Shown piece by piece: positions 41,493 through 48,881 of a stretch of 64,000 bases of DNA. The stretch is taken from positions 59,907 to 123,906 of the forward strand of contig CABPZE010000005.1 of NCBI GenBank assembly GCA_902461815.1. The letters run 5' to 3'. This DNA comes from CAG-390 sp003523225 (GTDB lineage: Bacteria; Bacillota; Clostridia; Oscillospirales; CAG-272). The notes under the pieces were generated by a model. The model was not told the DNA's origin and ran no database searches. It saw nothing but the letters and a program-made list of their open reading frames with translations. The translations under genes and the position numbers were made by a program. How positions within the stretch are numbered: position 1 is the stretch's first letter; every line of letters starts with the position of its first letter.

Positions 41493-43799
41493 TCAGCCCT
41501 GACCTCTCCAGAGCTGTGGGCAGACCATCAGCCTGATTTTTCCGACGTCCGCCGCCCCGCCCTCAATAACGGCGTACGCCGCAGCCCCGGAACAGAAGAC
41601 CGCCTCGTCAACCCCGTCGCCAAGCACGACCGGGGAGGCGCTTTTTATCACCGGACCGTGTGAGCCGAAGATGACAGTTCCGCTTCCGACGCCGCCGGCG
41701 CAGGTCGGCGCTTCCCACGCCGAGCTTCCTATGTACTCGACACTTCCCTGCTCTCCGACATAGACCGTAAGCCTTATTACCGGATGTGTGGAACGCTCTA
41801 TCGAGACAGGTCCGGAGGAAACTATCGCCGCGTCGCCGAAGCATATCATTGCCTCACCCGGATAATAGACAGCGCATTCGACACCCTCGCGGCTTGCGGC
41901 TTCAGATATCCGCGCCATAATTCCCGCGTCCCTTGAGTTTTGCGGATACGGCATCCACACGCGCCGCACTTTTTCGCGCTTCATAAGTCTTTCGGCGCTT
42001 GCGGTGTGGCGCTGATGATAATGCGTAAGCACAAGCGCTTCTATCTCGGTGGCTCCGTTTGCCTCCGCCGCGCCGACTGCCGAGCGCCAAGAGCCGTACG
42101 AGCCGTCTCCGATGTCCACGATGACAGCTCCGCCTGCCGAGGTAAGTATCAGCGCCTCGGAGCTTCCGTTGCTGAGGCATTCCACGCTCACCGGATTTGT
42201 ATTCGCTCCTCCAAGAAACAGGCAAAGGGCAAATGCCGACGCGGCGGCAAGGGGCGGAAGAAAAACAAGCAGCTTGCGTCTCAGCCGCACCGCCAGCATT
42301 ACAAGCATGAAAAGAGCGGCAAAAATAAGAATATACGGCGTAAAATCATACTCGAGTGAAATGACCGCTCCCCGTATATCCGATATCCACGCACAGGAGC
42401 GCAGCATTATATCCGCAATGAGGCGCACAGCGGCAGCCACCGCCTTTCCGAACACGGGCACACCGTCAAGGGGCAGATATACCATCGACAGCGCAAGAAA
42501 AGGTCCGGCAAGCGGGGTAAGCAGAAGATTAGTGAGCGGCGCGGCAAGCGGAGCAGCGCCGAATAGCGACCATATTATAATAAGCGTAAAGCAGTTTGCC
42601 GAAAGCCCGGTCAGAAGCAGCGCGCCCGCGCCGATGAAAAATCTTGCCGCGCAGATGCGTACCTTGCCCGCGCTCTGCCTGAGCGCCGTGAGCTTTTTTG
42701 ACGACCACTTGGTATACACCGGAAGAAATACTGCTATTCCAAACGCGGCGGAAAAGGAAAGCATAAATCCCGCGTCGACAATAGCTGCGGGAGAAACAAT
42801 AAGGATCAGCACCGCCGCAAGAAATACCGAGCTGACTCCGTCGCTGTCAGCGCCGGAATAATACGCTCCCCAGACCATTAGAAGCATCACTGCGGCTCTG
42901 ACGGTTGAAAGCAAAAATCCGGTCAGGGCAAGATAAAACAGCACGAACCCGGCAAGAAGCAGGGTCTTTAGGGGCTTTGGCATGCGCAGACGCGACAGAA
43001 GCCATCCGACTGCTCCCGCAATAACGGACAGATGCAACCCGCTCAGCGCAAGCAGATGCGAGACTCCCGCGCGCGAAAAATCGCGCTCGACCGAATCGTC
43101 GATACCGCCACGGTCACCAAGCAGCATTGCCGCCGCAAGCGCTCCCGCGTCGCCTCCTACGCCCTCGGAAAGCGCAAACGACAGCTTTGCGTTCAGACGC
43201 AGCATAGCTCCCCGCAGCCCCGGCAGTGCCTCATCCGACAGGACCGCACAGTTTTCCTCGCTCTCAAGCGTAATGCCGAGCATATACCCCTGCGAAAGCG
43301 CCGCCCTTTCGCCGTCATAAAGTGCGGTCTTTTCGAACGGCTCAGGTACGGCGCGAAAGCCGATCAGAGTCCCCGGCTGGTATGAGGCGGCATATTCACA
43401 GCTTATCCATGCGCGGCAATCCGTGCTCTCGCCGTCAATGCTTTCAATTTCAGCCTCGAATCTTTCCGAATAAGCGCCCGACGCACTTCGCTTGATCATG
43501 CGGGCGGTAAACTCATGCTCGTCTCCGCAAAGGCGCGTCATTCCGAGATACCTGCAATCAAAATAAAAATACGCGCGCAAAAGCACGCATACCGAGACAA
43601 GGCAGACAATTATTCCCGTGACAAAATTTCTGCGGCAGATGCGTCCGCAGGAGGCAAGACATATAAGAAGCAGAAAGAGAAGGCAGACCGCCGCGGCAAC
43701 GAGCAGCTTTGCCCAACCGGAAAGATACCAGCCAAGCAGGGCGCAGACAAGCGCGGCTGTTCCGATAAACGCCATCGGACGACCTTTGAACAGCTCCAT
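41493..43799 (-). CDS. comEC: DNA internalisation protein ComEC/Rec2
   Basis: A 768-residue membrane protein. N-terminal helices precede a DUF4131/OB-type extracellular part (about 85-190). The Competence domain contains HLLALSGLHLSVIAG and many helices, and a C-terminal MBL-like domain follows. ComEC forms the channel for ssDNA uptake. In the C-terminal domain the metal motif reads THYHQRH (592-598): the usual Asp of HxHxDH is Arg (R597), so hydrolysis may be lost. The start is the ATG at 43799, with GGAGG upstream. It is the last gene before the riboswitch region, downstream of the small HTH gene. Confidence 0.92.
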   Translation of the reverse strand: MELFKGRPMAFIGTAALVCALLGWYLSGWAKLLVAAAVCLLFLLLICLASCGRICRRNFVTGIIVCLVSVCVLLRAYFYFDCRYLGMTRLCGDEHEFTARMIKRSASGAYSERFEAEIESIDGESTDCRAWISCEYAASYQPGTLIGFRAVPEPFEKTALYDGERAALSQGYMLGITLESEENCAVLSDEALPGLRGAMLRLNAKLSFALSEGVGGDAGALAAAMLLGDRGGIDDSVERDFSRAGVSHLLALSGLHLSVIAGAVGWLLSRLRMPKPLKTLLLAGFVLFYLALTGFLLSTVRAAVMLLMVWGAYYSGADSDGVSSVFLAAVLILIVSPAAIVDAGFMLSFSAAFGIAVFLPVYTKWSSKKLTALRQSAGKVRICAARFFIGAGALLLTGLSANCFTLIIIWSLFGAAPLAAPLTNLLLTPLAGPFLALSMVYLPLDGVPVFGKAVAAAVRLIADIMLRSCAWISDIRGAVISLEYDFTPYILIFAALFMLVMLAVRLRRKLLVFLPPLAAASAFALCLFLGGANTNPVSVECLSNGSSEALILTSAGGAVIVDIGDGSYGSWRSAVGAAEANGATEIEALVLTHYHQRHTASAERLMKREKVRRVWMPYPQNSRDAGIMARISEAASREGVECAVYYPGEAMICFGDAAIVSSGPVSIERSTHPVIRLTVYVGEQGSVEYIGSSAWEAPTCAGGVGSGTVIFGSHGPVIKSASPVVLGDGVDEAVFCSGAAAYAVIEGGAADVGKIRLMVCPQLWRGQG

Positions 43800-43829
43800 C
43801 CTTTCCTCCGTTTTTGATACTTAAATCAG

Positions 43830-44060
43830 TTACATTTCCGCGCGCTGAACCGGCTCGGCATCATCATCGCTGTAAACCAGAATATCCTCCACGCGGCAGT
43901 CAAGTATTCGGCACAGATCGTTCAGCGTGACCGTGCTTATCGGTCGGTTGTGTTTAAGCCTGTCAAGCAGACTGCGGCTGACATTGTACTGTGTGACCAG
44001 CTTGTAGGTCGTTATGTTTCTGGCTTTCATGGTGCGGTAAAGCGGATCGTAAGATATCAT
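43830..44060 (-). CDS. Small Cro/CI-type HTH DNA-binding protein
   Basis: A 76-residue single-domain protein. PLYRTMKARNITTYKLVTQY followed by NVSRSLLDRLKHNRPISTVT and LNDLCRILDCRVEDILVY is a typical XRE/HTH_26 helix-turn-helix, with a short acidic C-terminal tail. It could regulate its own operon or comEC, 30 bp downstream; no operator is identified. The ATG at 44060, with AAAGG about 11 nt upstream, is chosen; a GTG four codons earlier is possible. Confidence 0.85.
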   Translation of the reverse strand: MISYDPLYRTMKARNITTYKLVTQYNVSRSLLDRLKHNRPISTVTLNDLCRILDCRVEDILVYSDDDAEPVQRAEM

Positions 44061-44301
44061 TTTGAAATTCACCTTTTATCGTTGCCTTAATTATAAATTA
44101 TACTCCGTTTTATGACAATTGTCTTTTTATAGAGCATACATATAACGACAAGATAAAAGCGCACCGCCGTTTTTGCGACACGGCGTTATTCCGCACCCCT
44201 TTTACACAAAATGATAACAAGTTTATGTGTTAATTTTAATATTTCAGAGCTATAATATTTGTTGTAATAATATGACCTTAAAGAAAGGAACGTGATTTTT
44301 T

Positions 44302-46245
44302 ATGTCTGATGAAAAAGGAAACAACGTCGACAGCTCCGATAACGGCTCACGGCGCGGCGGAATATCGGTCGAGACACAGCATATATTCCCGATAATCAAA
44401 AAATGGCTATACTCCGACAAGGATATCTTCATGCGCGAAATAGTGTCCAACGCGTCTGACGCGGTAACAAAGCTGCGCCGTCTTGAATCGCTGGGACATG
44501 CCGACACAGGAGAGACCGACTGGCGTATCACCGTGCGTCTTGACAAGAGCGCCGGAACGATCTCGGTTGAGGACAACGGTATCGGTATGACGCGCGAGGA
44601 GGTTGAAAAGTATATCTGCTCGATAGCGCTTTCCGGCGCGCTTGATTTTGTTGCCAAGTACGAAAACGGCGACAACTCAAACGGCATTATAGGTCACTTC
44701 GGACTCGGCTTTTACTCCTCCTTCATGGTAAGCGACACGGTCGAGATAAATACACGCTCATATACCGGCGCACCTGCAGTCCACTGGGTCTGCACCGAAG
44801 CCGGAGAATATGAGATCTCCGACGGCGACCGCGAAGCGCGCGGCACCGAGGTTATAATGCACATTTCGGAGGATGAAAAGGAATACCTTGACGCCTCGAA
44901 GCTGCGCACAGTGCTTAACCGCTACTGCTCCTTTATGCCCGTGGCAATTTACTTTGACGACGGCGAGGAACACAAGGACGAGCATGAGCACGCCGAGGGT
45001 GAGACCTGCGAGTGTGAGCATGAGGACGCACCGAAGCCCATAAACGACACCACTCCTCTCTGGGCAAAAAAGCCGTCCGATATCACCCCCGAACAGTACA
45101 TCGAATTTTATCACAAGCTGTTTCTTGACGCCAACGACCCGCTGTTCTGGGTACACATCAACGCCGACTATCCGCTGAACTTCAAGGGTATCCTGTTCTT
45201 CCCCAAGATAAACAGCGAATATCAGAGCCTTGAAGGTCAGGTCAAGCTCTACTACAATCAGGTCTTTGTCGCCGACAACATAAAAGAGGTCATACCTGAA
45301 TACCTGCTTATGCTCCGCGGCGCGATCGACTGCCCCGAGCTGCCGCTCAATGTCTCGCGCAGTTACCTTCAGGACAACGCATACGTTAAAAAGGTGTCGG
45401 CGCACATCGTCAAAAAGGTCGCAGACAAGCTCTGCTCACTTGCCAACACCGAGCGCGAAAAGTACGAAAAGGTATATCCCGACATCCGCATATTCATTGA
45501 GTATGCCTGCCTGCGCGACCGCAAGTTCTTTGACCGCGTAAAGGATACGCTGCTTATCCGACTGAGCGAAGGCTCTCCGGTGACATTTGCCGAGTATCTT
45601 GAAAAAGCCAAGGAAAAGCACGAGGGTAAGATATATTACACCTCCGACACCGCGCTTCAGGCGCAGTACATTTCAATGTTCCGTGCCGAAGGCATCGACG
45701 TGGCAGTATACGACCTCGCCATTGACACGCAGTTCATGGCGTCGGTCGAGCAGTACCGCGGCGACGTGAAATTTGTGCGCGTGGACGCAGGTATCGACGA
45801 CGCGCTGAAAGCAGAAAAGACCGAGGAGGGCGACAAGGAATCGGACAAGCTGCCCGACGATGACCCGCTGACCGTGCTGTTCCGCAAGGTTTCGGGGGAC
45901 GAAAAGCTGACAGTAAAAACCGCTCAGCTTAAAAACGCCGAGGTTCCCGCGCTGCTCACCGTCAGTGAGGAATCCCGCAGGTTTGCGGATATGATGAAGC
46001 TCTATTCCGCTCCCGGTGAGGAGATGCCTGACTTCCCGGTTGAATACACCCTCTCTCTCAATCTCGCCTCACACGCATACGCAAGACTTAAAGAGCTGAT
46101 GGCGGCATCCGACACAGACACGGAAAAAGCTGACGCTTACGCCGCATATATCTACCGCCTTGCGCTGATAGCACAGAAAAAGCTGACAGCAAAAGAGCTT
46201 GAAGCCTTCCTTACCGACAGCTACCGTCTGCTCGGAATGATATAA
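44302..46245 (+). CDS. htpG: Hsp90 chaperone HtpG
   Basis: A 647-residue protein. The ATP-binding GHKL domain has EIVSNASDAVTKLR (46-59), DNGIGM (91-96) and GHFGLGFYSSFMV (131-143). The middle domain contains ILFFPK, YYNQVFVADN and LPLNVSRSYLQDN, and the C-terminal dimerisation domain is present. Between the N and middle domains (about 219-242) is a His/Glu/Cys-rich insertion (GEEHKDEHEHAEGETCECEH) not found in E. coli HtpG. It refolds clients in an ATP-dependent cycle. The start is the ATG at 44302, preceded by AAAGGAA. A TATAAT lies at 44251-44256; no CIRCE operator was seen. Confidence 0.95.
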   Translation: MSDEKGNNVDSSDNGSRRGGISVETQHIFPIIKKWLYSDKDIFMREIVSNASDAVTKLRRLESLGHADTGETDWRITVRLDKSAGTISVEDNGIGMTREEVEKYICSIALSGALDFVAKYENGDNSNGIIGHFGLGFYSSFMVSDTVEINTRSYTGAPAVHWVCTEAGEYEISDGDREARGTEVIMHISEDEKEYLDASKLRTVLNRYCSFMPVAIYFDDGEEHKDEHEHAEGETCECEHEDAPKPINDTTPLWAKKPSDITPEQYIEFYHKLFLDANDPLFWVHINADYPLNFKGILFFPKINSEYQSLEGQVKLYYNQVFVADNIKEVIPEYLLMLRGAIDCPELPLNVSRSYLQDNAYVKKVSAHIVKKVADKLCSLANTEREKYEKVYPDIRIFIEYACLRDRKFFDRVKDTLLIRLSEGSPVTFAEYLEKAKEKHEGKIYYTSDTALQAQYISMFRAEGIDVAVYDLAIDTQFMASVEQYRGDVKFVRVDAGIDDALKAEKTEEGDKESDKLPDDDPLTVLFRKVSGDEKLTVKTAQLKNAEVPALLTVSEESRRFADMMKLYSAPGEEMPDFPVEYTLSLNLASHAYARLKELMAASDTDTEKADAYAAYIYRLALIAQKKLTAKELEAFLTDSYRLLGMI

Positions 46246-46277
46246 ACAATAAAAAACCACCCAAAGGAGGACCTCCC

Positions 46278-46547
46278 ATGGACCACATAAGCTACAAGAC
46301 CCACGGAACCTGCTCCCGGGCAATTGAAATTGACATTGACACCGAAAAAGGAATAATTGCTGACGCCGCTTTTGTAGGCGGATGCTCCGGCAACACACAG
46401 GGCGTGTGCGCGCTCATACGCGGCATGGATATCGACGAGGCTATTGCCCGCCTTGACGGCATCCGTTGCGGAAGCAAACCCACCTCCTGCCCCGACCAGC
46501 TGGCACAGGCGCTGAAAAAGTACGCCTCCGACCGCAAGAACGGCTAA
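46278..46547 (+). CDS. TSCPD-domain protein
   Basis: An 89-residue protein with several cysteines in conserved contexts: GTCSRAIEIDI, GGCSGNTQGVCALIRG and IRCGSKPTSCPDQLAQAL. This matches the small TSCPD family, which is related to a domain of vitamin-B12-dependent ribonucleotide reductases and of unknown free-standing function, perhaps metal or redox binding. It is 32 nt downstream of htpG with AAAGGAGGA as ribosome binding site, so it is probably co-transcribed. It is followed by a strong palindrome. Confidence 0.85.
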   Translation: MDHISYKTHGTCSRAIEIDIDTEKGIIADAAFVGGCSGNTQGVCALIRGMDIDEAIARLDGIRCGSKPTSCPDQLAQALKKYASDRKNG

Positions 46548-46563
46548 AAAATCCGATTCGGTT

Positions 46564-46604
46564 CAACAAATGGCTGCCGCGCACTGCGCGGCAGCCATTT
46601 GTTG
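46564..46604. terminator. Terminator between the TSCPD and isomerase-like genes
   Basis: A perfect 19-bp inverted repeat (CAACAAATGGCTGCCGCGC and its complement) with a 3-nt loop lies between converging genes. The flanking T-content is modest, but the stem is very stable and serves both directions. Confidence 0.75.
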
Positions 46605-46645
46605 CTACAAAGTGCAATAAAGCCTCATTGCCGGCAAGCCGACGC

Positions 46646-47470
46646 TCATTGTATATTCCCCATTATCTCCGTGAACCGCTCAAGAGCCGTCTCGATCACG
46701 GGCAGCTCCGGATGCCAGCGGCGTTCCCACTCAAGCGAAAAATATCCGTCGTAGCCGTCAAGGCAAAGGCGGCGAACTATATCACGTATGGGAATGTCGC
46801 CGTCCCCGGGCAAAGTCAGCTCAAATCCATCACGGGAGGCATCCGGCGACGGGCGGAGATGATCCTTTATATGGACATGGCGCACATACTGCGCCGTCTG
46901 ACGGTAAAACTGCTCCCAGTTGTCGCCGACCGCGCGATCGCTGTGGGCGATATCCCAGATAAGCCCGAAATTATCCGCCCCGGCGGACAAAAGCCCGTCT
47001 ATGACCGGAAGCAGAGTTCCGGTACGGTTAAAATCGCCGTGTACCTCAAGCAGTACCGTAACGCCCGTTCCGGCGGCAAACCTGCAAAGCTCCCCGATAC
47101 CCTCAACGACGGATCTTTCCGCCGTTTTTTCGTCCGGAACGGTATTGTTGCCGAAAACGCGGATATATGGGATGCCGAGCGAGGCGGAGATACTGACCGC
47201 CGTCCTTCCCTCCTCCAGCGCCGCGGCGCGCTTTGAAGGCTCGTGAAATTTGCAGGAAGTCCCCAGCACCACCGGAGTAACACCGTACTTTTTAAGTATC
47301 GCAGCGCTTTGCGCGGCGTTTTCGGGTCTGAAGTCGGGAATCTTTTTTATATCCATCTCGCCGCCTATCCCGCGCAGCTCGATGCCACCGATACCGAAGC
47401 GCTCGCAAAGGCTTGCCGATTCCTCAAGACTGCGCTCCGCACAGCCGAGCGTTGACACACATAGCTTCAT
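46646..47470 (-). CDS. Sugar phosphate isomerase/epimerase-like TIM-barrel protein
   Basis: A 274-residue protein. It begins MKLCVSTLGCAERSLEES and has IGGIELRGIGGEMD, VLLEVHGDFNRTG, LIWDIAHSDRA, HVHIKDHLR and YFSLEWERRWHPEL. These are metal-ligand positions (E, D, H, E) of the xylose-isomerase-like/AP_endonuc_2 family. It probably isomerises a sugar or inositol derivative; the substrate is unknown and no sugar operon surrounds it. The start is the ATG at 47470, with GGAGA upstream. It is convergent with htpG-TSCPD and divergent from the PAP2 gene. Confidence 0.85.
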   Translation of the reverse strand: MKLCVSTLGCAERSLEESASLCERFGIGGIELRGIGGEMDIKKIPDFRPENAAQSAAILKKYGVTPVVLGTSCKFHEPSKRAAALEEGRTAVSISASLGIPYIRVFGNNTVPDEKTAERSVVEGIGELCRFAAGTGVTVLLEVHGDFNRTGTLLPVIDGLLSAGADNFGLIWDIAHSDRAVGDNWEQFYRQTAQYVRHVHIKDHLRPSPDASRDGFELTLPGDGDIPIRDIVRRLCLDGYDGYFSLEWERRWHPELPVIETALERFTEIMGNIQ

Positions 47471-47533
47471 TTGATATTCTCCATTATTGTGTTTTTACCG
47501 CATGGGCATTCAGTAAATTATGCACAGCCTCTA

Positions 47534-47562
47534 TTGATTTTACCTTGCAGTTGGTGTATAAT
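47534..47562 (+). promoter_or_regulatory. Promoter of the PAP2 phosphatase gene
   Basis: -35 TTGATT (47534-47539), 17 bp spacer, perfect -10 TATAAT (47557-47562), about 37 bp before the start codon at 47599. Confidence 0.8.
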
Positions 47563-47598
47563 AAAATCGTAAAAGCAAAACAAGAAAGGCTTGCAGAT

Positions 47599-48261
47599 AT
47601 GACTCTTACCGCTGTTTCAGAATGGCTCAATAATTTTTTCGGTGCTTTTGACAGCTCGATCCTCGTTTTTTGCCACTCAGCCGCCGAGTCTGCCGGAGCG
47701 GTGCTTACCCCGCTTGCGCGGATAATCACCTTTATCGGTGAAAAAGGACTGATATTTTTCGCCCTTGCGTTTTTGCTCATCTGCTTCAGGCGCACCCGCC
47801 GCGCAGGTGTCTGCCTGTTCGGAGCTGTATGCTGCGGCGCACTTATCGGCAATATCATTCTTAAAGATCTTATAGCGCGTCCGCGACCGCTCACCGAAAC
47901 GGCGCTTGTATACTCCGAATGGTGGCGCTTTGTCGGCTCACCCGCCGAGGACGGCTTTTCCTTCCCCTCCGGTCACGTCACGGCGGCTATGGCGGGCGTG
48001 AGCGCGCTTTGTCTGTCATCACGCCGCAAGCTGATGCTGCTCGGATATATTTACGTTGTGCTGATGGGCTTTTCCCGCTGTTATCTGATGGCGCACTATC
48101 CCTCGGACGTGCTTGCGGCAATTATTGTGGGCGGAATATCGGCGATCGCCGCATACTTCATCGCAAAGCTGATATTCATACTGCTTGAGAAGTACAGAGA
48201 TAACCGCTTCTGCGGATCGGTGCTTGGCTTTGACCTTGCCGATGCTCTGAAGCGCAGGTAG
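47599..48261 (+). CDS. PAP2-family membrane phosphatase
   Basis: A 220-residue membrane protein with about 5-6 helices and all three phosphatidic-acid-phosphatase type 2 motifs: KDLIARPRP, FPSGHVTAAM (PSGH) and SRCYLMAHYPSDVLAA (SRxxxxxHxxxD). It would dephosphorylate lipid phosphates such as undecaprenyl pyrophosphate or phosphatidylglycerophosphate at the membrane. The ATG at 47599 is chosen by ribosome binding site (AGAAAGG) and promoter position; an in-frame extension of 62 codons runs back into the promoter and the divergent gene. Confidence 0.9.
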   Translation: MTLTAVSEWLNNFFGAFDSSILVFCHSAAESAGAVLTPLARIITFIGEKGLIFFALAFLLICFRRTRRAGVCLFGAVCCGALIGNIILKDLIARPRPLTETALVYSEWWRFVGSPAEDGFSFPSGHVTAAMAGVSALCLSSRRKLMLLGYIYVVLMGFSRCYLMAHYPSDVLAAIIVGGISAIAAYFIAKLIFILLEKYRDNRFCGSVLGFDLADALKRR

Positions 48262-48323
48262 ATACACGCCTGTGCAGTCAACCGCACTCACTCTCAGCTT
48301 TTCATCATCATAACAGAATAGTC

Positions 48324-48366
48324 AAATGGCTGTCGGAAGTTTTTAAGCTTTCGACAGCCATTTTTG
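48324..48366. terminator. Terminator between the PAP2 gene and the small lipoprotein gene
   Basis: The stem AAATGGCTGTCG / CGACAGCCATTT (48324-48335 with 48352-48363) is followed by a T-run on the plus strand. It separates converging genes. Confidence 0.82.
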
Positions 48367-48380
48367 CGCACCAACTATTT

Positions 48381-48881
48381 TCAGCTGTCTTGGCTCAGAG
48401 CGAGTGCAAGCTTCGCCGATTCTCCGGCTACGATCACCCTGTAGGTGCCTTTTTCAGAAAGCGTAAGCTGCTGCTCACCGCCGTTGACAGCAAGGTCGGC
48501 GACAACAGCGCCGTCCTTTACAATGCATACGCGCAGATTTCCCTCGCTTACCTCAACGGTATATGTAAGCGTAACCGCATCCGCCCCGACCGTTATCTTC
48601 TTTGCCTCACTGACGCCGGACAGCTTATCTACAGTGAGCCTATAAGAATCGTTGACGGAATTTTCTATTGACATATAGCTTATATATGAGGGTCTTCCGA
48701 GGATGTCCTCCTCGGTCAGCGTGCAAAGGGATACATCGTCCGCGCCGTTTGTGTCCTCAATGTGCATCTTCCCGGACTCGCATGAAGCCAGCACCGACGC
48801 AAGTATGACGGCAATTACGCATACCAGTACCGGCTTTGTAGGCAATGCAGTCTTTATCTTCATCATTCCGAACATACTCAT
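48381..48881 (-). CDS. Small hypothetical lipoprotein
   Basis: A 166-residue protein. A short N-terminus and hydrophobic stretch end in ASVLASC (a lipobox). A beta-rich mature domain with no recognised family follows: SYISYMSIENSVNDSYRLTV, ITVGADAVTLTYTV and GTYRVIVAGESAKLALAL. No catalytic motif is visible. Its ATG at 48881 overlaps the EEP lipoprotein stop as ATGA, so it is translationally coupled and probably works with that protein. An ATG five codons downstream (MKIKTALP) is an alternative start. Confidence 0.7.
   Translation of the reverse strand: MSMFGMMKIKTALPTKPVLVCVIAVILASVLASCESGKMHIEDTNGADDVSLCTLTEEDILGRPSYISYMSIENSVNDSYRLTVDKLSGVSEAKKITVGADAVTLTYTVEVSEGNLRVCIVKDGAVVADLAVNGGEQQLTLSEKGTYRVIVAGESAKLALALSQDS

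Noticed and set aside
44073..44301. CIRCE (HrcA) operator before htpG
   Set aside because: No TTAGCACTC-N9-GAGTGCTAA-like inverted repeat is present in the region.
46466..47236. 256-codon plus-strand frame opposite the isomerase-like gene
   Set aside because: Overlaps two better supported genes and a terminator hairpin; its composition is that of a shadow frame.
47413..47598. N-terminal extension of the PAP2 protein by 62 codons
   Set aside because: It would run through the promoter at 47534-47562 and overlap the divergent gene.
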